A stretch of 8,354 bases of DNA from Pseudomonadota bacterium (GTDB lineage Bacteria > Bdellovibrionota > Bdellovibrionia > Bdellovibrionales > JAEYZS01). The stretch spans positions 1 through 8,354 of the forward strand of contig JAEYZS010000170.1 of assembly GCA_023427925.1 (NCBI GenBank), written 5' to 3'. Under the pieces are notes generated by a model that ran no database searches, was not told the origin of the DNA, and saw only the letters and a list, made by a program, of their open reading frames with translations. Made by a program: the position numbers and the translations under genes. The number at the start of each line of letters is the position of its first letter. The first letter of the stretch is position 1. This document shows positions 1 to 7,008 of this stretch, one piece after another.

Positions 1-362
1 TAGCTGGTTTAAAAATTTCAATGGAAGCTTTGGAAACACGAACTGCCAAGCTTCCAAAAGTGGAAATCGTTAAGACCGAAGATGTTCTTGGTCGCTCCAC
101 TGTAGAAAGTATTCAGATCGGCCTTTACCACGGCCACTACGCAAGCTGTAAACACCTCACTGAACAACTCAAAAAACAGTATTTTAAAAATCAGGAAGTT
201 TTGGTTGTAGGAACCGGAGGATTCTCAACAATGTTCGAAGATACCGATCTTTTTGATGAGATCGCTCCTGATTTAGTTCTTTATGGACTTTATTTTTCTC
301 TAAAGAACAATACCGAGATGAAATCAAAATCAAAACCTAAACATCAAGAAGCAAACGCATAA
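1..362 (+). CDS. coaX: Type III pantothenate kinase, C-terminal part (5' end outside the window)
   Basis: CoaX phosphorylates pantothenate with ATP, the first step from pantothenate to coenzyme A in the cytoplasm. The reading frame is open from position 3 and reads AGLKISMEAL before the first ATG at 21, so that ATG is internal and the true start is upstream. About 119 residues are visible. They match the second half of the ASKHA-fold type III family: the AGLKIS..AL...TAKLP segment, the T..SIQIGLYHG helix (family pattern T..S.QSG.) , the VVGTGGFS strand-turn, and the final APDLVLYGLYF segment. The N-terminal phosphate loop and catalytic Asp lie outside the window. The protein ends in a short lysine-rich tail (KSKSKPKH) that looks lineage-specific. 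panD follows after 12 nt, so the two are very probably cotranscribed. Type III enzymes are known to be insensitive to CoA feedback; that is family knowledge, not visible here. Confidence 0.9.
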   Translation, partial: AGLKISMEALETRTAKLPKVEIVKTEDVLGRSTVESIQIGLYHGHYASCKHLTEQLKKQYFKNQEVLVVGTGGFSTMFEDTDLFDEIAPDLVLYGLYFSLKNNTEMKSKSKPKHQEANA

Positions 363-374
363 TCGGAGGCAACA

Positions 375-728
375 ATGCAACTCACAATGATGAAATCTAA
401 ACTACACAAAGCTACAGTTACTGATGCTGATCTTAATTATGAAGGCTCTATTTCAATTGACCCAACATTGTGTGATCAAGCGCAACTCCTTCAGTTTGAA
501 CAAGTTGATATTTACAATGTTAACAATGGAGCCAGATTTACAACTTATGTGATCTACGGGAAGCCTGGAGAAATCTGCCTTAACGGGGCTGCGGCTCGCC
601 ACGTTCAAAAAGGTGATAAAGTAATCATCGTAAGTTATGCTAATTTTGAGCAGGCAGAGGCTATTAACCATAAGCCAATCGCATTACTGTTGGATGATAA
701 TAACAAAGTTAAAGGAGAATCGTTTTAG
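375..728 (+). CDS. panD: Aspartate 1-decarboxylase precursor (PanD, pyruvoyl enzyme)
   Basis: PanD converts L-aspartate to beta-alanine, which joins pantoate to form pantothenate. The 117-residue product is near the family length (about 115-130). The self-cleavage site is intact: Gly24-Ser25 in the YEGS motif at the same numbering as the E. coli enzyme, so Ser25 would become the pyruvoyl group of the alpha chain. Other conserved residues are Lys9 and His11 (KLH), Arg54 and Tyr58 in the GARFTTY segment, and the NGAAA motif at 70-74. The ATG at 375 is chosen because a strong GGAGG at 365-369 lies 5 nt upstream and the numbering then matches E. coli PanD; in-frame ATGs at codons 5 and 6 would shorten the N-terminus. 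It follows coaX by 12 nt, coupling beta-alanine supply with pantothenate phosphorylation. Its stop is 2 nt from the end of the convergent membrane-protein gene. Confidence 0.96.
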   Translation: MQLTMMKSKLHKATVTDADLNYEGSISIDPTLCDQAQLLQFEQVDIYNVNNGARFTTYVIYGKPGEICLNGAAARHVQKGDKVIIVSYANFEQAEAINHKPIALLLDDNNKVKGESF

Positions 729-730
729 AT

Positions 731-2296
731 TTATTTAGCTATCTTATGGATAGCTATCGACATCAATTGAATCTGTCCTACATATTCATATATCAGTTCC
801 ATTTCTTCTTTAGTAAACGAAACTGATTCTTTTAACATCACTAGCTCTTCACGGAATTTGGCTAAATCTTCCGTTAGGAGCCCAAGAGACGTTGATATTT
901 TTTGGACATCCTCTGAGTCTCCATCAATATAGCTCGTAAATATGTAATCGCAAAACTCTTGGATTTTTTGAATCGGCTGAACAAATAGACTTTTGTTCTC
1001 TTCTAATCGCAGGTGCTTCTTGTCTAGAATTTTTAATTTAATTTCATATACCGTGCCCAGAGATCCCACCAAAGCCTTTAGTCCACTCAACTGCTCGCGC
1101 AATTTGTAAATCTTTTGAGCTTGCTTTAATGTTCTCTCGGATTGATTCATCTGGATTTCAAGCTCTTCCATTTCACGCATAATTCGATCAGAAATTGCCG
1201 AATACTTGTGGATCTTTTCTTGATTTAAATCCGGCTCAGAACTCCATTGATTCAAAATCAATGTCTGAATAGAGTTGATCAACGCAAATAATTTCTTAAA
1301 CTCCTGTTCAAAGAATTCGACAAGAAATGTGATCGGATAATGGTTTTTAGAAGTAAAAATCTGAATTTGTCGTAATTCTTTGGTCGGCCCAATCGGAAAG
1401 AATCTTTGAGTAAACTCAGAAATTCTAAAGCTCAATATGTAACCCAAAATTCCCATAACAAGACTCAAAAGAAGCGCATTTAATATAAAAGAATATTGAG
1501 TTTTCATGGAGATCAGCTGCGGCCAGCCCATCTGTACCATAGTGACTATGATTCCTGTAATGATTGTAATTACAACTGTAGCGTAACTCACCGATTTAGT
1601 TTCTCGATGGGCAGTTTTTGTACCTATCATATACCAAAATGAATTATAAACCATGACACTTAGGATAGCATTCACAGCTTGCTCACCTGTAATAAAGTCT
1701 CTCAAGTAAAATGCGTATAAAACCGCAAGCACTGTAAAACTATTTCGAAATACGAAATAGAAGATCAGAGCCAATAGGACAATACTTATCTTGTGAACAG
1801 AAAGAAAAATTTCAACTTGAGAAAGAATTAATGACTCACTGGAAATGGAGTACATTAGAAGTTCAAATCCAAACAATATCATGGCGGCAAAGAAAAACAT
1901 CTTGGATAGCTGAACTGCTTTGTTTTTGTTTGAAAAAACTCCAAACAAAAGCGCCAATGCGACGAGCACAAATTTTAACGGAGTCAGTGCGAGGTTAAGA
2001 TAACCCAAAGAAATTGAAAGTCCGACGTAACTTCCTAAAATCAATCCAAGGGCTTGAAAGCCTGGAATAATTCCGGAATTTAAAAAACTAAGACCCACAA
2101 AGGATATCGCCTGATTCCGCAGAGAAAGCAAACTGATCGCCACGGCTCTAGAATAAGAAGCTAAATAACTCGGCTTTAGTGTCCTAAAAAATTTAATAAA
2201 TAGGGTTTCAAAAACTAAAGATATCGTAGATGAGTACGATTTTGCTGCGAACGATAACAATGTGATTGAGACCAGAAATAAAAGATCAGCACCCAT
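731..2296 (-). CDS. Divergent Na/Pi-cotransporter-family membrane protein with PhoU-like C-terminal domain
   Basis: The protein has 521 residues: about 300 residues rich in hydrophobic segments, then a soluble helical region (about 305-521) with heptad-like charge patterning resembling the PhoU-type domain of bacterial NptA/YjbB-like Na+/phosphate cotransporters. Two internal halves can be matched to the family's inverted repeats. In the first, residues 79-96 (GFQALGLILGSYVGLSIS) resemble the family's QALG.ILGANIGTT segment. In the second, GEQAVNAILSVMVYNSFW at 204-221 sits in the equivalent place. However, the QSSS ion-binding motif is replaced by LRNQAIS (59-65) and FRNSFTV (183-189). Transport activity is therefore doubtful; a sensory or scaffold role is possible. 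The ATG at 2296 is the first start after an in-frame TAG ten bases upstream, and lies 12 nt after the rsmJ stop, so the two are probably one transcript. The Shine-Dalgarno is weak. Family assignment is from remembered patterns and is moderately sure. Confidence 0.6.
   Translation of the reverse strand: MGADLLFLVSITLLSFAAKSYSSTISLVFETLFIKFFRTLKPSYLASYSRAVAISLLSLRNQAISFVGLSFLNSGIIPGFQALGLILGSYVGLSISLGYLNLALTPLKFVLVALALLFGVFSNKNKAVQLSKMFFFAAMILFGFELLMYSISSESLILSQVEIFLSVHKISIVLLALIFYFVFRNSFTVLAVLYAFYLRDFITGEQAVNAILSVMVYNSFWYMIGTKTAHRETKSVSYATVVITIITGIIVTMVQMGWPQLISMKTQYSFILNALLLSLVMGILGYILSFRISEFTQRFFPIGPTKELRQIQIFTSKNHYPITFLVEFFEQEFKKLFALINSIQTLILNQWSSEPDLNQEKIHKYSAISDRIMREMEELEIQMNQSERTLKQAQKIYKLREQLSGLKALVGSLGTVYEIKLKILDKKHLRLEENKSLFVQPIQKIQEFCDYIFTSYIDGDSEDVQKISTSLGLLTEDLAKFREELVMLKESVSFTKEEMELIYEYVGQIQLMSIAIHKIAK
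736..756. repeat. Perfect 8-bp hairpin at the panD / membrane-protein convergence
   Basis: TAGCTATC at 736-743 and GATAGCTA at 749-756 form a perfect inverted repeat around a 5-nt loop (744-748). It lies 8 nt past the panD stop and inside the last codons of the opposing gene. It could act as a transcription end or 3' RNA-protecting structure for panD. Neither strand has a clear U-run directly after the stem, and the stem is A/T-rich, so a canonical intrinsic terminator is not established. Confidence 0.4.
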
Positions 2297-2308
2297 TGAT
2301 TTAAGCTA

Positions 2309-2998
2309 TCATATGATGCGTTGATTCATCAAATACATATCATAGCGAACAAGTTTACTCTCAAAAGAATGGCTTGGTTTACCTATAAATTCACTCCCAT
2401 GGGGGCGCTTTAGCACAACACGCTTTAGCGCTGTCTGGATCGCCGTCTCCAAAAGCTCTTCTACATTCTGAGTAACACTGACTAGCTCTCGCAGAAAGGC
2501 CATTTCTTTTTTTGGCTTAGCTGATTTTTCTTCGTGCGGATACATAGGATCTAAATAAATGGTGTCCGGCTTTTCCTCTAAGCCTTTCATATATTCGAGT
2601 GACGAGTCGTTGACCAACTGAATTTTGCCAGAAAATTTATCTTTAAATTGAGAATTTAGCATCGCTCTATTTAAACCATCTTCAAGGAGTGCAAAAATAA
2701 TTGGATTCTCTTCAACAGCAGTCACGTACACACCAAAATGGCAAAAGCTTAAGGCATCTTTTCCCAAGCCCGCAGTTGCGTCCAGAATTTTTTCTCCGCT
2801 CTTGATAGCCATGGCCTTATAGAGAGGTTGATTTTTTGAAAGCGTTTTTAATCTCTGTTGAAATTCTCCAGACAAAAAATCGACACAAATTTTTTCTTTC
2901 GAAGATTTTTTTCTGAGCTCAAGAACTCCTTCTTCGTTACGCTCTAAATAATAAGTCTGGTTTTCTTTGTGATGAGTCATTATTTTGATCTTAGACAT
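2309..2998 (-). CDS. rsmJ: 16S rRNA (guanine-N2)-methyltransferase RsmJ
   Basis: RsmJ (formerly YhiQ) makes m2G1516 (E. coli numbering) in the 30S subunit using S-adenosylmethionine. Family hallmarks, numbered from the ATG at 2998 (229 residues): ELRKKS...ICVDF near 27-41, the SAM-binding motif ILDATAGLGKDA at about 71-82, the acidic ribose-binding VEEN near 95-98, LLEDGLNRA at about 104-112, the catalytic-region LDPMYP at about 149-154 followed by KSAKPKKEM, VVLKRP at about 194-199, and the closing RYDMY. All match the family order. The start is uncertain. The open frame extends to a TTG at 3046, the first in-frame ATG is at 2998, and another ATG is at 2980. None has an ideally spaced Shine-Dalgarno; an AGGAG at 3016-3020 is 17 nt from the 2998 ATG but well spaced for a short out-of-frame ORF. 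The divergent dehydrogenase gene begins at about 3063. The membrane-protein gene follows 12 nt after the stop. Confidence 0.9.
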   Translation of the reverse strand: MSKIKIMTHHKENQTYYLERNEEGVLELRKKSSKEKICVDFLSGEFQQRLKTLSKNQPLYKAMAIKSGEKILDATAGLGKDALSFCHFGVYVTAVEENPIIFALLEDGLNRAMLNSQFKDKFSGKIQLVNDSSLEYMKGLEEKPDTIYLDPMYPHEEKSAKPKKEMAFLRELVSVTQNVEELLETAIQTALKRVVLKRPHGSEFIGKPSHSFESKLVRYDMYLMNQRII

Positions 2999-3006
2999 AA
3001 TTTCAT
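2980..3006 (-). other. Possible 8-codon leader ORF in front of rsmJ
   Basis: On the minus strand an AGGAGT (3015-3020) is followed, 8 nt later, by an ATG at 3006-3004 that is out of frame with rsmJ. It encodes MKLCLRSK and stops at TAA (2982-2980). That stop overlaps an in-frame rsmJ ATG at 2980-2978 as TAATG. The spacing and the stop/start overlap are what a translationally coupled leader peptide would show. Such a short ORF can arise by chance, and the rsmJ ATG at 2998 lies inside it in another frame, so this is a hypothesis. Confidence 0.25.
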
Positions 3007-3062
3007 TGATTTCAACTCCTAAAAAGTTAACCTTATTGAGATACAAACATAGCAGGTCAGCA

Positions 3063-3875
3063 TTGAATAAATTCTACAAAAACAAATATGTTGTTATCGC
3101 AGGAGGCTCCGAGGGCATTGGCAAATCTCTTGCCTTAAACCTTGTTAAAAATGGGGCTGATGTCACTATTCTTTCTCGTAGTGTCCATAAACTTGAACAA
3201 GCCCATAAAGAACTTGAGACTGCCAGAAAGTCCCCAGATCAAAAAATTAATTACGTTGCATGTGATGTAACCCAGTTTGAAACGGTAAAAAAAACAATTG
3301 ATGCTTTAGTCTTTGATCATCGCACTCCCGATATTCTTATGAATATCGCAGGATATGCTCAGCCTGGTTACGTCCATGAACAAGAGATACACCACTTTGA
3401 TGATATGATGAATTTGAACTATTTTGGAATTGTTCATACTTGCAAGGCTATAATTCCTTACTTTATTAAAGAAAAAAAAGGAATTATTTTAAACACTTCT
3501 TCTATAGCAGGTTTTTTAGGATTATTTGGCTACACTGGCTATTGCGCATCTAAATTCGCAGTGGTCGGTTTTTCAGAAGCGCTCAAACGTGAACTAAAAC
3601 CTTATAACATTCAAGTTTCAGTTTTGTGCCCACCCAACACCAAGACTCCTGGACTAGAGAAAGAAAACCAAGCTAAGCCCACAGAGATTCTAGAAACGGA
3701 AGAAAAGGCCAAGGTGGCGACATCCGAAGAAGTTGCAGTTGCCACTCTTAAGTCTCTTGTTAAAAGAAACTTCATGATTCTTCCTACATTTGATGGATCC
3801 TTAGCCTATTTCTTAAATCGTGTTTCACCAAAGATTCTAGATCAATTTATAAAAAGAAAATTAAAAAATGTATAA
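3063..3875 (+). CDS. Short-chain dehydrogenase related to 3-ketodihydrosphingosine reductase (KDSR-like)
   Basis: A 270-residue classical SDR, probably NADPH-dependent. The cofactor loop AGGSEGIG is at 13-20, an Arg follows the second strand (SRS, 38-40), CDVT at 67-70 and NIAG at 94-97. The catalytic set is Asn119, Ser147, Tyr160 and Lys164 (NTSS ... YCASK). The substrate-side signature CPPNTKTPGLEKENQAKP (189-206) closely resembles the PPDTDTPG..EEN..KP block typical of KDSR/Tsc10 proteins, which reduce the 3-keto group of sphingoid bases; in bacteria related enzymes reduce keto-sphinganine or keto-ceramide. No ATG or GTG exists in frame before the Rossmann fold, so a rare start is required. 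TTG at 3063 is preferred because AGG at 3054-3056 lies 6 nt upstream and the N-terminus fits the fold; TTGs at 2985, 3006 and 3036 are alternatives. The 3' end overlaps the next gene by 8 nt, implying translational coupling. Exact substrate is not shown by the sequence. Confidence 0.85.
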   Translation: MNKFYKNKYVVIAGGSEGIGKSLALNLVKNGADVTILSRSVHKLEQAHKELETARKSPDQKINYVACDVTQFETVKKTIDALVFDHRTPDILMNIAGYAQPGYVHEQEIHHFDDMMNLNYFGIVHTCKAIIPYFIKEKKGIILNTSSIAGFLGLFGYTGYCASKFAVVGFSEALKRELKPYNIQVSVLCPPNTKTPGLEKENQAKPTEILETEEKAKVATSEEVAVATLKSLVKRNFMILPTFDGSLAYFLNRVSPKILDQFIKRKLKNV

Positions 3876-4767
3876 ATGTATTTTTTTGCTTACTCTCATT
3901 GCCTCGCTTGTTTTTGCTCAAGCCAATAAAAACGAACTAGAAACAACTCCATATGCTCAATTGGAGTTTTTAGAACTTAAACAATTTCCAATTAAAAATA
4001 GAAAAATTAAATTCGACTTGAGTGGCCTCACTCAGACGAATGGCAATATCTATGTCATTTCAGACAAAAAAAAGACTCCATTCATTTATAAAGTCGACTG
4101 GCACCAAGCCTTACTGACAGAAGAAATTCCATTCGGTATTAGCGATAAGCTGGACATCGAAGCTATTGATAGCTGTGATGATTCATTTTATCTGTCTAAT
4201 GAAAAGAACGATAAATTTTATGTTGTAAAAAAAGGTCAGAAAACCAAGAGACTTTCAATTGATGTTTCAGATTATAAGAAGAAGAACACGCTCTTTAATA
4301 GTAATAATATGGGCTTTGAGGGAATCGCTGTCGATTGTGAAAATCAAATCATGTATGCCACAAAAGAAATGATACCACGGTTTATTCTCACAATTGATCT
4401 TAAGAGCGAAAAAGTCTTAAAAAAGTGGAACATTGCCGACACCGATACGTTTGACTTTACAGACGCCAAGTTTGAAAACGGTTATTTGTACGTTTTAGAA
4501 AGAAGTGCAATGCTTGTAACTAAAATAGATACTAAAACAGAAAAGGTCATTGGAAAGTATTCCTACAAAAACATCGAGCAGGGACCTGGTTATCTCTTTG
4601 GTCCAGCACTCCATGCGCAGGGCGAAGCATTCCTTCTTACTCAAGATGAAATTTGGATTGGCTTTGACAACAATGGGTTAAAAGCTACACAGAAATCTCA
4701 AAAAGACCTCGGCCTAAAAGGCCGAGATCCCTTGATTGTAAAATTTAAAAGACCTGCTAACTTTTGA
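3868..4767 (+). CDS. Exported beta-propeller protein, phytase-like/SdiA-regulated-like
   Basis: The 299-residue product starts with a Sec signal peptide (hydrophobic core 5-16, likely signal peptidase I cleavage VFA|QA after residue 17; no lipobox). The mature part has repeated beta-strand blades: DLSGLTQTNGNIYVISDKK (50-68), LDIEAID (95-101), MGFEGIAVD (148-156), FDFTDAKFENGYLYVLER (195-212) and EAFLLTQDEIWIGFDNN (253-269). The SGL..., D.EAI and GFEGIA spacing resembles the esterase-like-phytase and SdiA-regulated propeller families. The biochemical activity in those families is often unproven, so I assign only an exported propeller, in periplasm or outside. Start: the ATG at 3868 lies inside the end of the dehydrogenase gene (ATGTATAA overlap), with no strong Shine-Dalgarno, so translation is probably coupled. 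The stop is immediately adjacent to the stop of the convergent glutamine synthetase gene, and its last codons contain that gene's terminator hairpin. Confidence 0.7.
   Translation: MYKCIFLLTLIASLVFAQANKNELETTPYAQLEFLELKQFPIKNRKIKFDLSGLTQTNGNIYVISDKKKTPFIYKVDWHQALLTEEIPFGISDKLDIEAIDSCDDSFYLSNEKNDKFYVVKKGQKTKRLSIDVSDYKKKNTLFNSNNMGFEGIAVDCENQIMYATKEMIPRFILTIDLKSEKVLKKWNIADTDTFDFTDAKFENGYLYVLERSAMLVTKIDTKTEKVIGKYSYKNIEQGPGYLFGPALHAQGEAFLLTQDEIWIGFDNNGLKATQKSQKDLGLKGRDPLIVKFKRPANF
4700..4729 (-). terminator. Intrinsic terminator of the glutamine synthetase gene, inside the opposing coding sequence
   Basis: Read on the minus strand, GATCTCGGCC and GGCCGAGGTC form a 10-bp stem (one U-G wobble) with a UUUUA loop, directly followed by five U (4704-4700). 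The stem begins 38 nt after the glutamine synthetase stop. Read on the plus strand the same hairpin has no U-run and sits about 40 nt before the propeller gene's stop, so it should serve only the minus-strand transcript. Confidence 0.85.
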
Positions 4768-6966
4768 TTAGCTCATCGCGTGTGTAAATAACATTTCACG
4801 ATATTTTGGAAGTGGCCAAATATCATCAGAAACCACAAGCTCGGCGCGATCTGTTGCCGCTCTTAGTTCTTCCCTTAAAGGGATGGCTTCTGATTGAATC
4901 ATATCCATCTTTTTTACTTCGTCATGAATATCATCAATCTTGGCTATCATCTCTCCGAGGGCTTCGTCTTTCTCGATTAAATCTCTCAATACAGACTCCA
5001 CTTCAAATAAACGGGATTTATAAGTTTTTTTCAAAATATCAGAAGCTTCATCTGTAATCTCGTAAGATTTTAATAGCTGAGTCTCTACTGCAGGAATTAC
5101 ATAAGTCTTTGCAAGTTCCGAAAGCATTGAAAGCTCAATCATAAGAGTTTTGACATATCTTTCGACTTGTACATTAAATCGAGACTCTATTTCCGACGAG
5201 TTTAAGATTTTTTGCTCTATTAAAAACTGTACGCTCTCTGGGTTTTTAAAGACTTTTACTGCCTCAGATGTCGAGTCCATGATTGGAAGCTTTCTTTTCT
5301 CAGCCTCTTTTCTCCACTCTTCAGAATATCCATTTCCATCAAATCTAACATTTCGTGATGCAATTAAATTTTCACGGACTAGTTCCATTACGGCTTCATC
5401 ACGCTTAGAAGTTTTAAGTAATTCTTCAAGTCTTTGAGTAGCCTTTCTAAAGACACTTGCAACAGCTGCGTTGAGAATTGTTGTTGGAACCGCAACGTTC
5501 GCTGAGGATCCTACCGCTCTAAACTCGAATTTATTTCCTGTGAATGCAAATGGAGATGTGCGATTTCGATCTGTGTAATCTCTGTTGATCGATGGTATTT
5601 GGTTTACACCCAGGTCAATAATTTGTTTGTCAGTGGCATCAGAGGCTTTCCCCTCTTCGATGTTTTCAAAAATCTTTGATAATAGACTCCCACAAAAGAC
5701 TGAGATGATCGCAGGTGGAGCCTCGTTTGCTCCGAGCCTATGATCGTTTCCGGCTGAAGCGATAGCCGCTCTCAGCACATCCGCATGATCAAATACTGCT
5801 TTTAAGATGATTGAAATTATCGCCAAGAATCTTAGGTTTTGATGAGGGGTCTTCCCTGGTTCAAGGAGATTCTCTCCTTTGTCATTGCTCATAGACCAAT
5901 TACAGTGCTTGCCTGAACCGTTTAAACCTTTAAATGGTTTCTCGTGAAGCAAGCAATAGAAACTGTGCTTGTTTGCAATTCGCTTTACGAGCTCCATTGT
6001 CAAAGTATTGTGATCAGTTGCAATGACAGCATTTTCAAAGATGGGAGCAATTTCAAACTGGCTTGGCGCAACTTCGTTATGTCGCGTTTTTACTGGGATC
6101 CCAAGTCTAAATAATTCCTTTTCAAGATCCACCATAAAGGTATGAACTCTCGATGGAATCGATCCAAAATAATGATCCTCCAATTGTTGACCTCTCGGTG
6201 GAGCCGCGCCAACCAGCGTTCTTCCTGTCATCACAAGGTCTGGCCTTAATGCCGCAAATCTTCGATCAATTAAAAAATATTCCTGTTCCGATCCAAGAGT
6301 GGCCTCAACCCACTTTGCATCCACATCACCAATGAGTTTTAAAAATTCAACCGCCGCAGTAGATAGCGCATCGGTTGATCTAAGGAGTGGAGTTTTTAGG
6401 TCAAGGGCCTCACCATGATAGCCAAAGAATACAGACGGAATACAAAGTGTTTTTGAAGTTTCATTTTCTAAAATAAAAATCGGAGACGTGGGGTCCCACG
6501 CCGTGTAGCCACGAGCTTCAAATGTGGATCGCATTCCACCACTTGGAAAGCTTGAAGCGTCTGGTTCACCTTGAATGAGCTGTGAACCTGAGAATTTTTC
6601 CATCACTGTAAGTTCTGAATGATGAGAAGTTTGAATTGAAATAAAGGCATCGTGTTTTTCAGCCGTGGAACCGGTCATCGGCTGAAACCAGTGACAAAAG
6701 TGTGTTACACCCTTTGATACGGCCCAGTCTTTTACTGCTTGAGCCATTGAGTCGGCAGTTTTTTCAGAAATCTTTTCGCCCTTCTCAAGAGCTCTAACTA
6801 TATTTTGATAGGCTTCTTTTGGGAGCTTCTCTCTCATGTGAGAAAGATTAAACGTTAGCTCCCCAAAATACTCTGAAATAGGCCTTGCTGGCTCTCTGGA
6901 ATTTTCTTTTTTATTAGGAGTTGTGATTTGTTGCAGGGTAAAACGACGGACGTTTTCATCGTACAT
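4768..6966 (-). CDS. glnN: Type III glutamine synthetase (GSIII)
   Basis: It makes glutamine from glutamate, ammonia and ATP, the main ammonium-assimilation reaction, in the cytoplasm. At 732 residues it has GSIII length (about 700-730), far longer than GSI or GSII. GSIII-specific blocks are present in order: GVTHFCHWFQPMTGSTAEKHD (86-106), QGEPDASSFPSGGMRSTFEARGYTAWDPTSP (132-162), the metal-binding LGSEQEYFLID (224-234), NEVAPSQFEIAP (297-308), the ATP/glutamate NGSGKHCNWSMS (349-360), RLGANEAPPA (410-419), and the Arg/Glu active-site region DRNRTSPFAFTGNKFEFRAVGSS (466-488). The C-terminal 200 residues are helical, as usual in GSIII. The ATG at 6966 has GGTGAGG (6972-6978 on the minus strand) 5 nt upstream. 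A promoter and structured leader lie upstream, and a clear terminator follows. No GlnB or adenylyltransferase gene is nearby. Confidence 0.97.
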   Translation of the reverse strand: MYDENVRRFTLQQITTPNKKENSREPARPISEYFGELTFNLSHMREKLPKEAYQNIVRALEKGEKISEKTADSMAQAVKDWAVSKGVTHFCHWFQPMTGSTAEKHDAFISIQTSHHSELTVMEKFSGSQLIQGEPDASSFPSGGMRSTFEARGYTAWDPTSPIFILENETSKTLCIPSVFFGYHGEALDLKTPLLRSTDALSTAAVEFLKLIGDVDAKWVEATLGSEQEYFLIDRRFAALRPDLVMTGRTLVGAAPPRGQQLEDHYFGSIPSRVHTFMVDLEKELFRLGIPVKTRHNEVAPSQFEIAPIFENAVIATDHNTLTMELVKRIANKHSFYCLLHEKPFKGLNGSGKHCNWSMSNDKGENLLEPGKTPHQNLRFLAIISIILKAVFDHADVLRAAIASAGNDHRLGANEAPPAIISVFCGSLLSKIFENIEEGKASDATDKQIIDLGVNQIPSINRDYTDRNRTSPFAFTGNKFEFRAVGSSANVAVPTTILNAAVASVFRKATQRLEELLKTSKRDEAVMELVRENLIASRNVRFDGNGYSEEWRKEAEKRKLPIMDSTSEAVKVFKNPESVQFLIEQKILNSSEIESRFNVQVERYVKTLMIELSMLSELAKTYVIPAVETQLLKSYEITDEASDILKKTYKSRLFEVESVLRDLIEKDEALGEMIAKIDDIHDEVKKMDMIQSEAIPLREELRAATDRAELVVSDDIWPLPKYREMLFTHAMS

Positions 6967-6993
6967 ATGAACCTCACCTTTAAACTTTAAGAA

Positions 6994-7008
6994 TTACCAC
7001 CATGGTAA
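6994..7008. repeat. Small dyad in the glnN leader
   Basis: TTACCA (6994-6999) and TGGTAA (7003-7008) form a perfect 6-bp inverted repeat with a 3-nt spacer, about 15 nt upstream of the glnN Shine-Dalgarno. The 3-nt spacer allows a tight RNA hairpin or a short protein-binding dyad. Its right end overlaps the neighbouring tandem repeat. Confidence 0.4.

Noticed and set aside
453..671. Minus-strand open frame opposite panD
   Set aside because: It lies wholly within the well-supported panD gene, has no recognisable motif and no Shine-Dalgarno; a shadow frame.
2999..3062. Divergent promoters between rsmJ and the dehydrogenase gene
   Set aside because: Several weak -35/-10-like pairs can be drawn in this AT-rich stretch, but none stands out enough to report.
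4708..4726. GC-rich hairpin as a terminator for the plus-strand propeller gene
   Set aside because: It precedes that gene's stop and has no U-run on the plus strand; the U-run and spacing fit the minus-strand gene.
4806..6335. Plus-strand open frames inside the glutamine synthetase gene (4806-5057, 5150-5437, 6153-6335)
   Set aside because: All are antisense to strongly conserved GSIII coding sequence and their products show no domain-like pattern.
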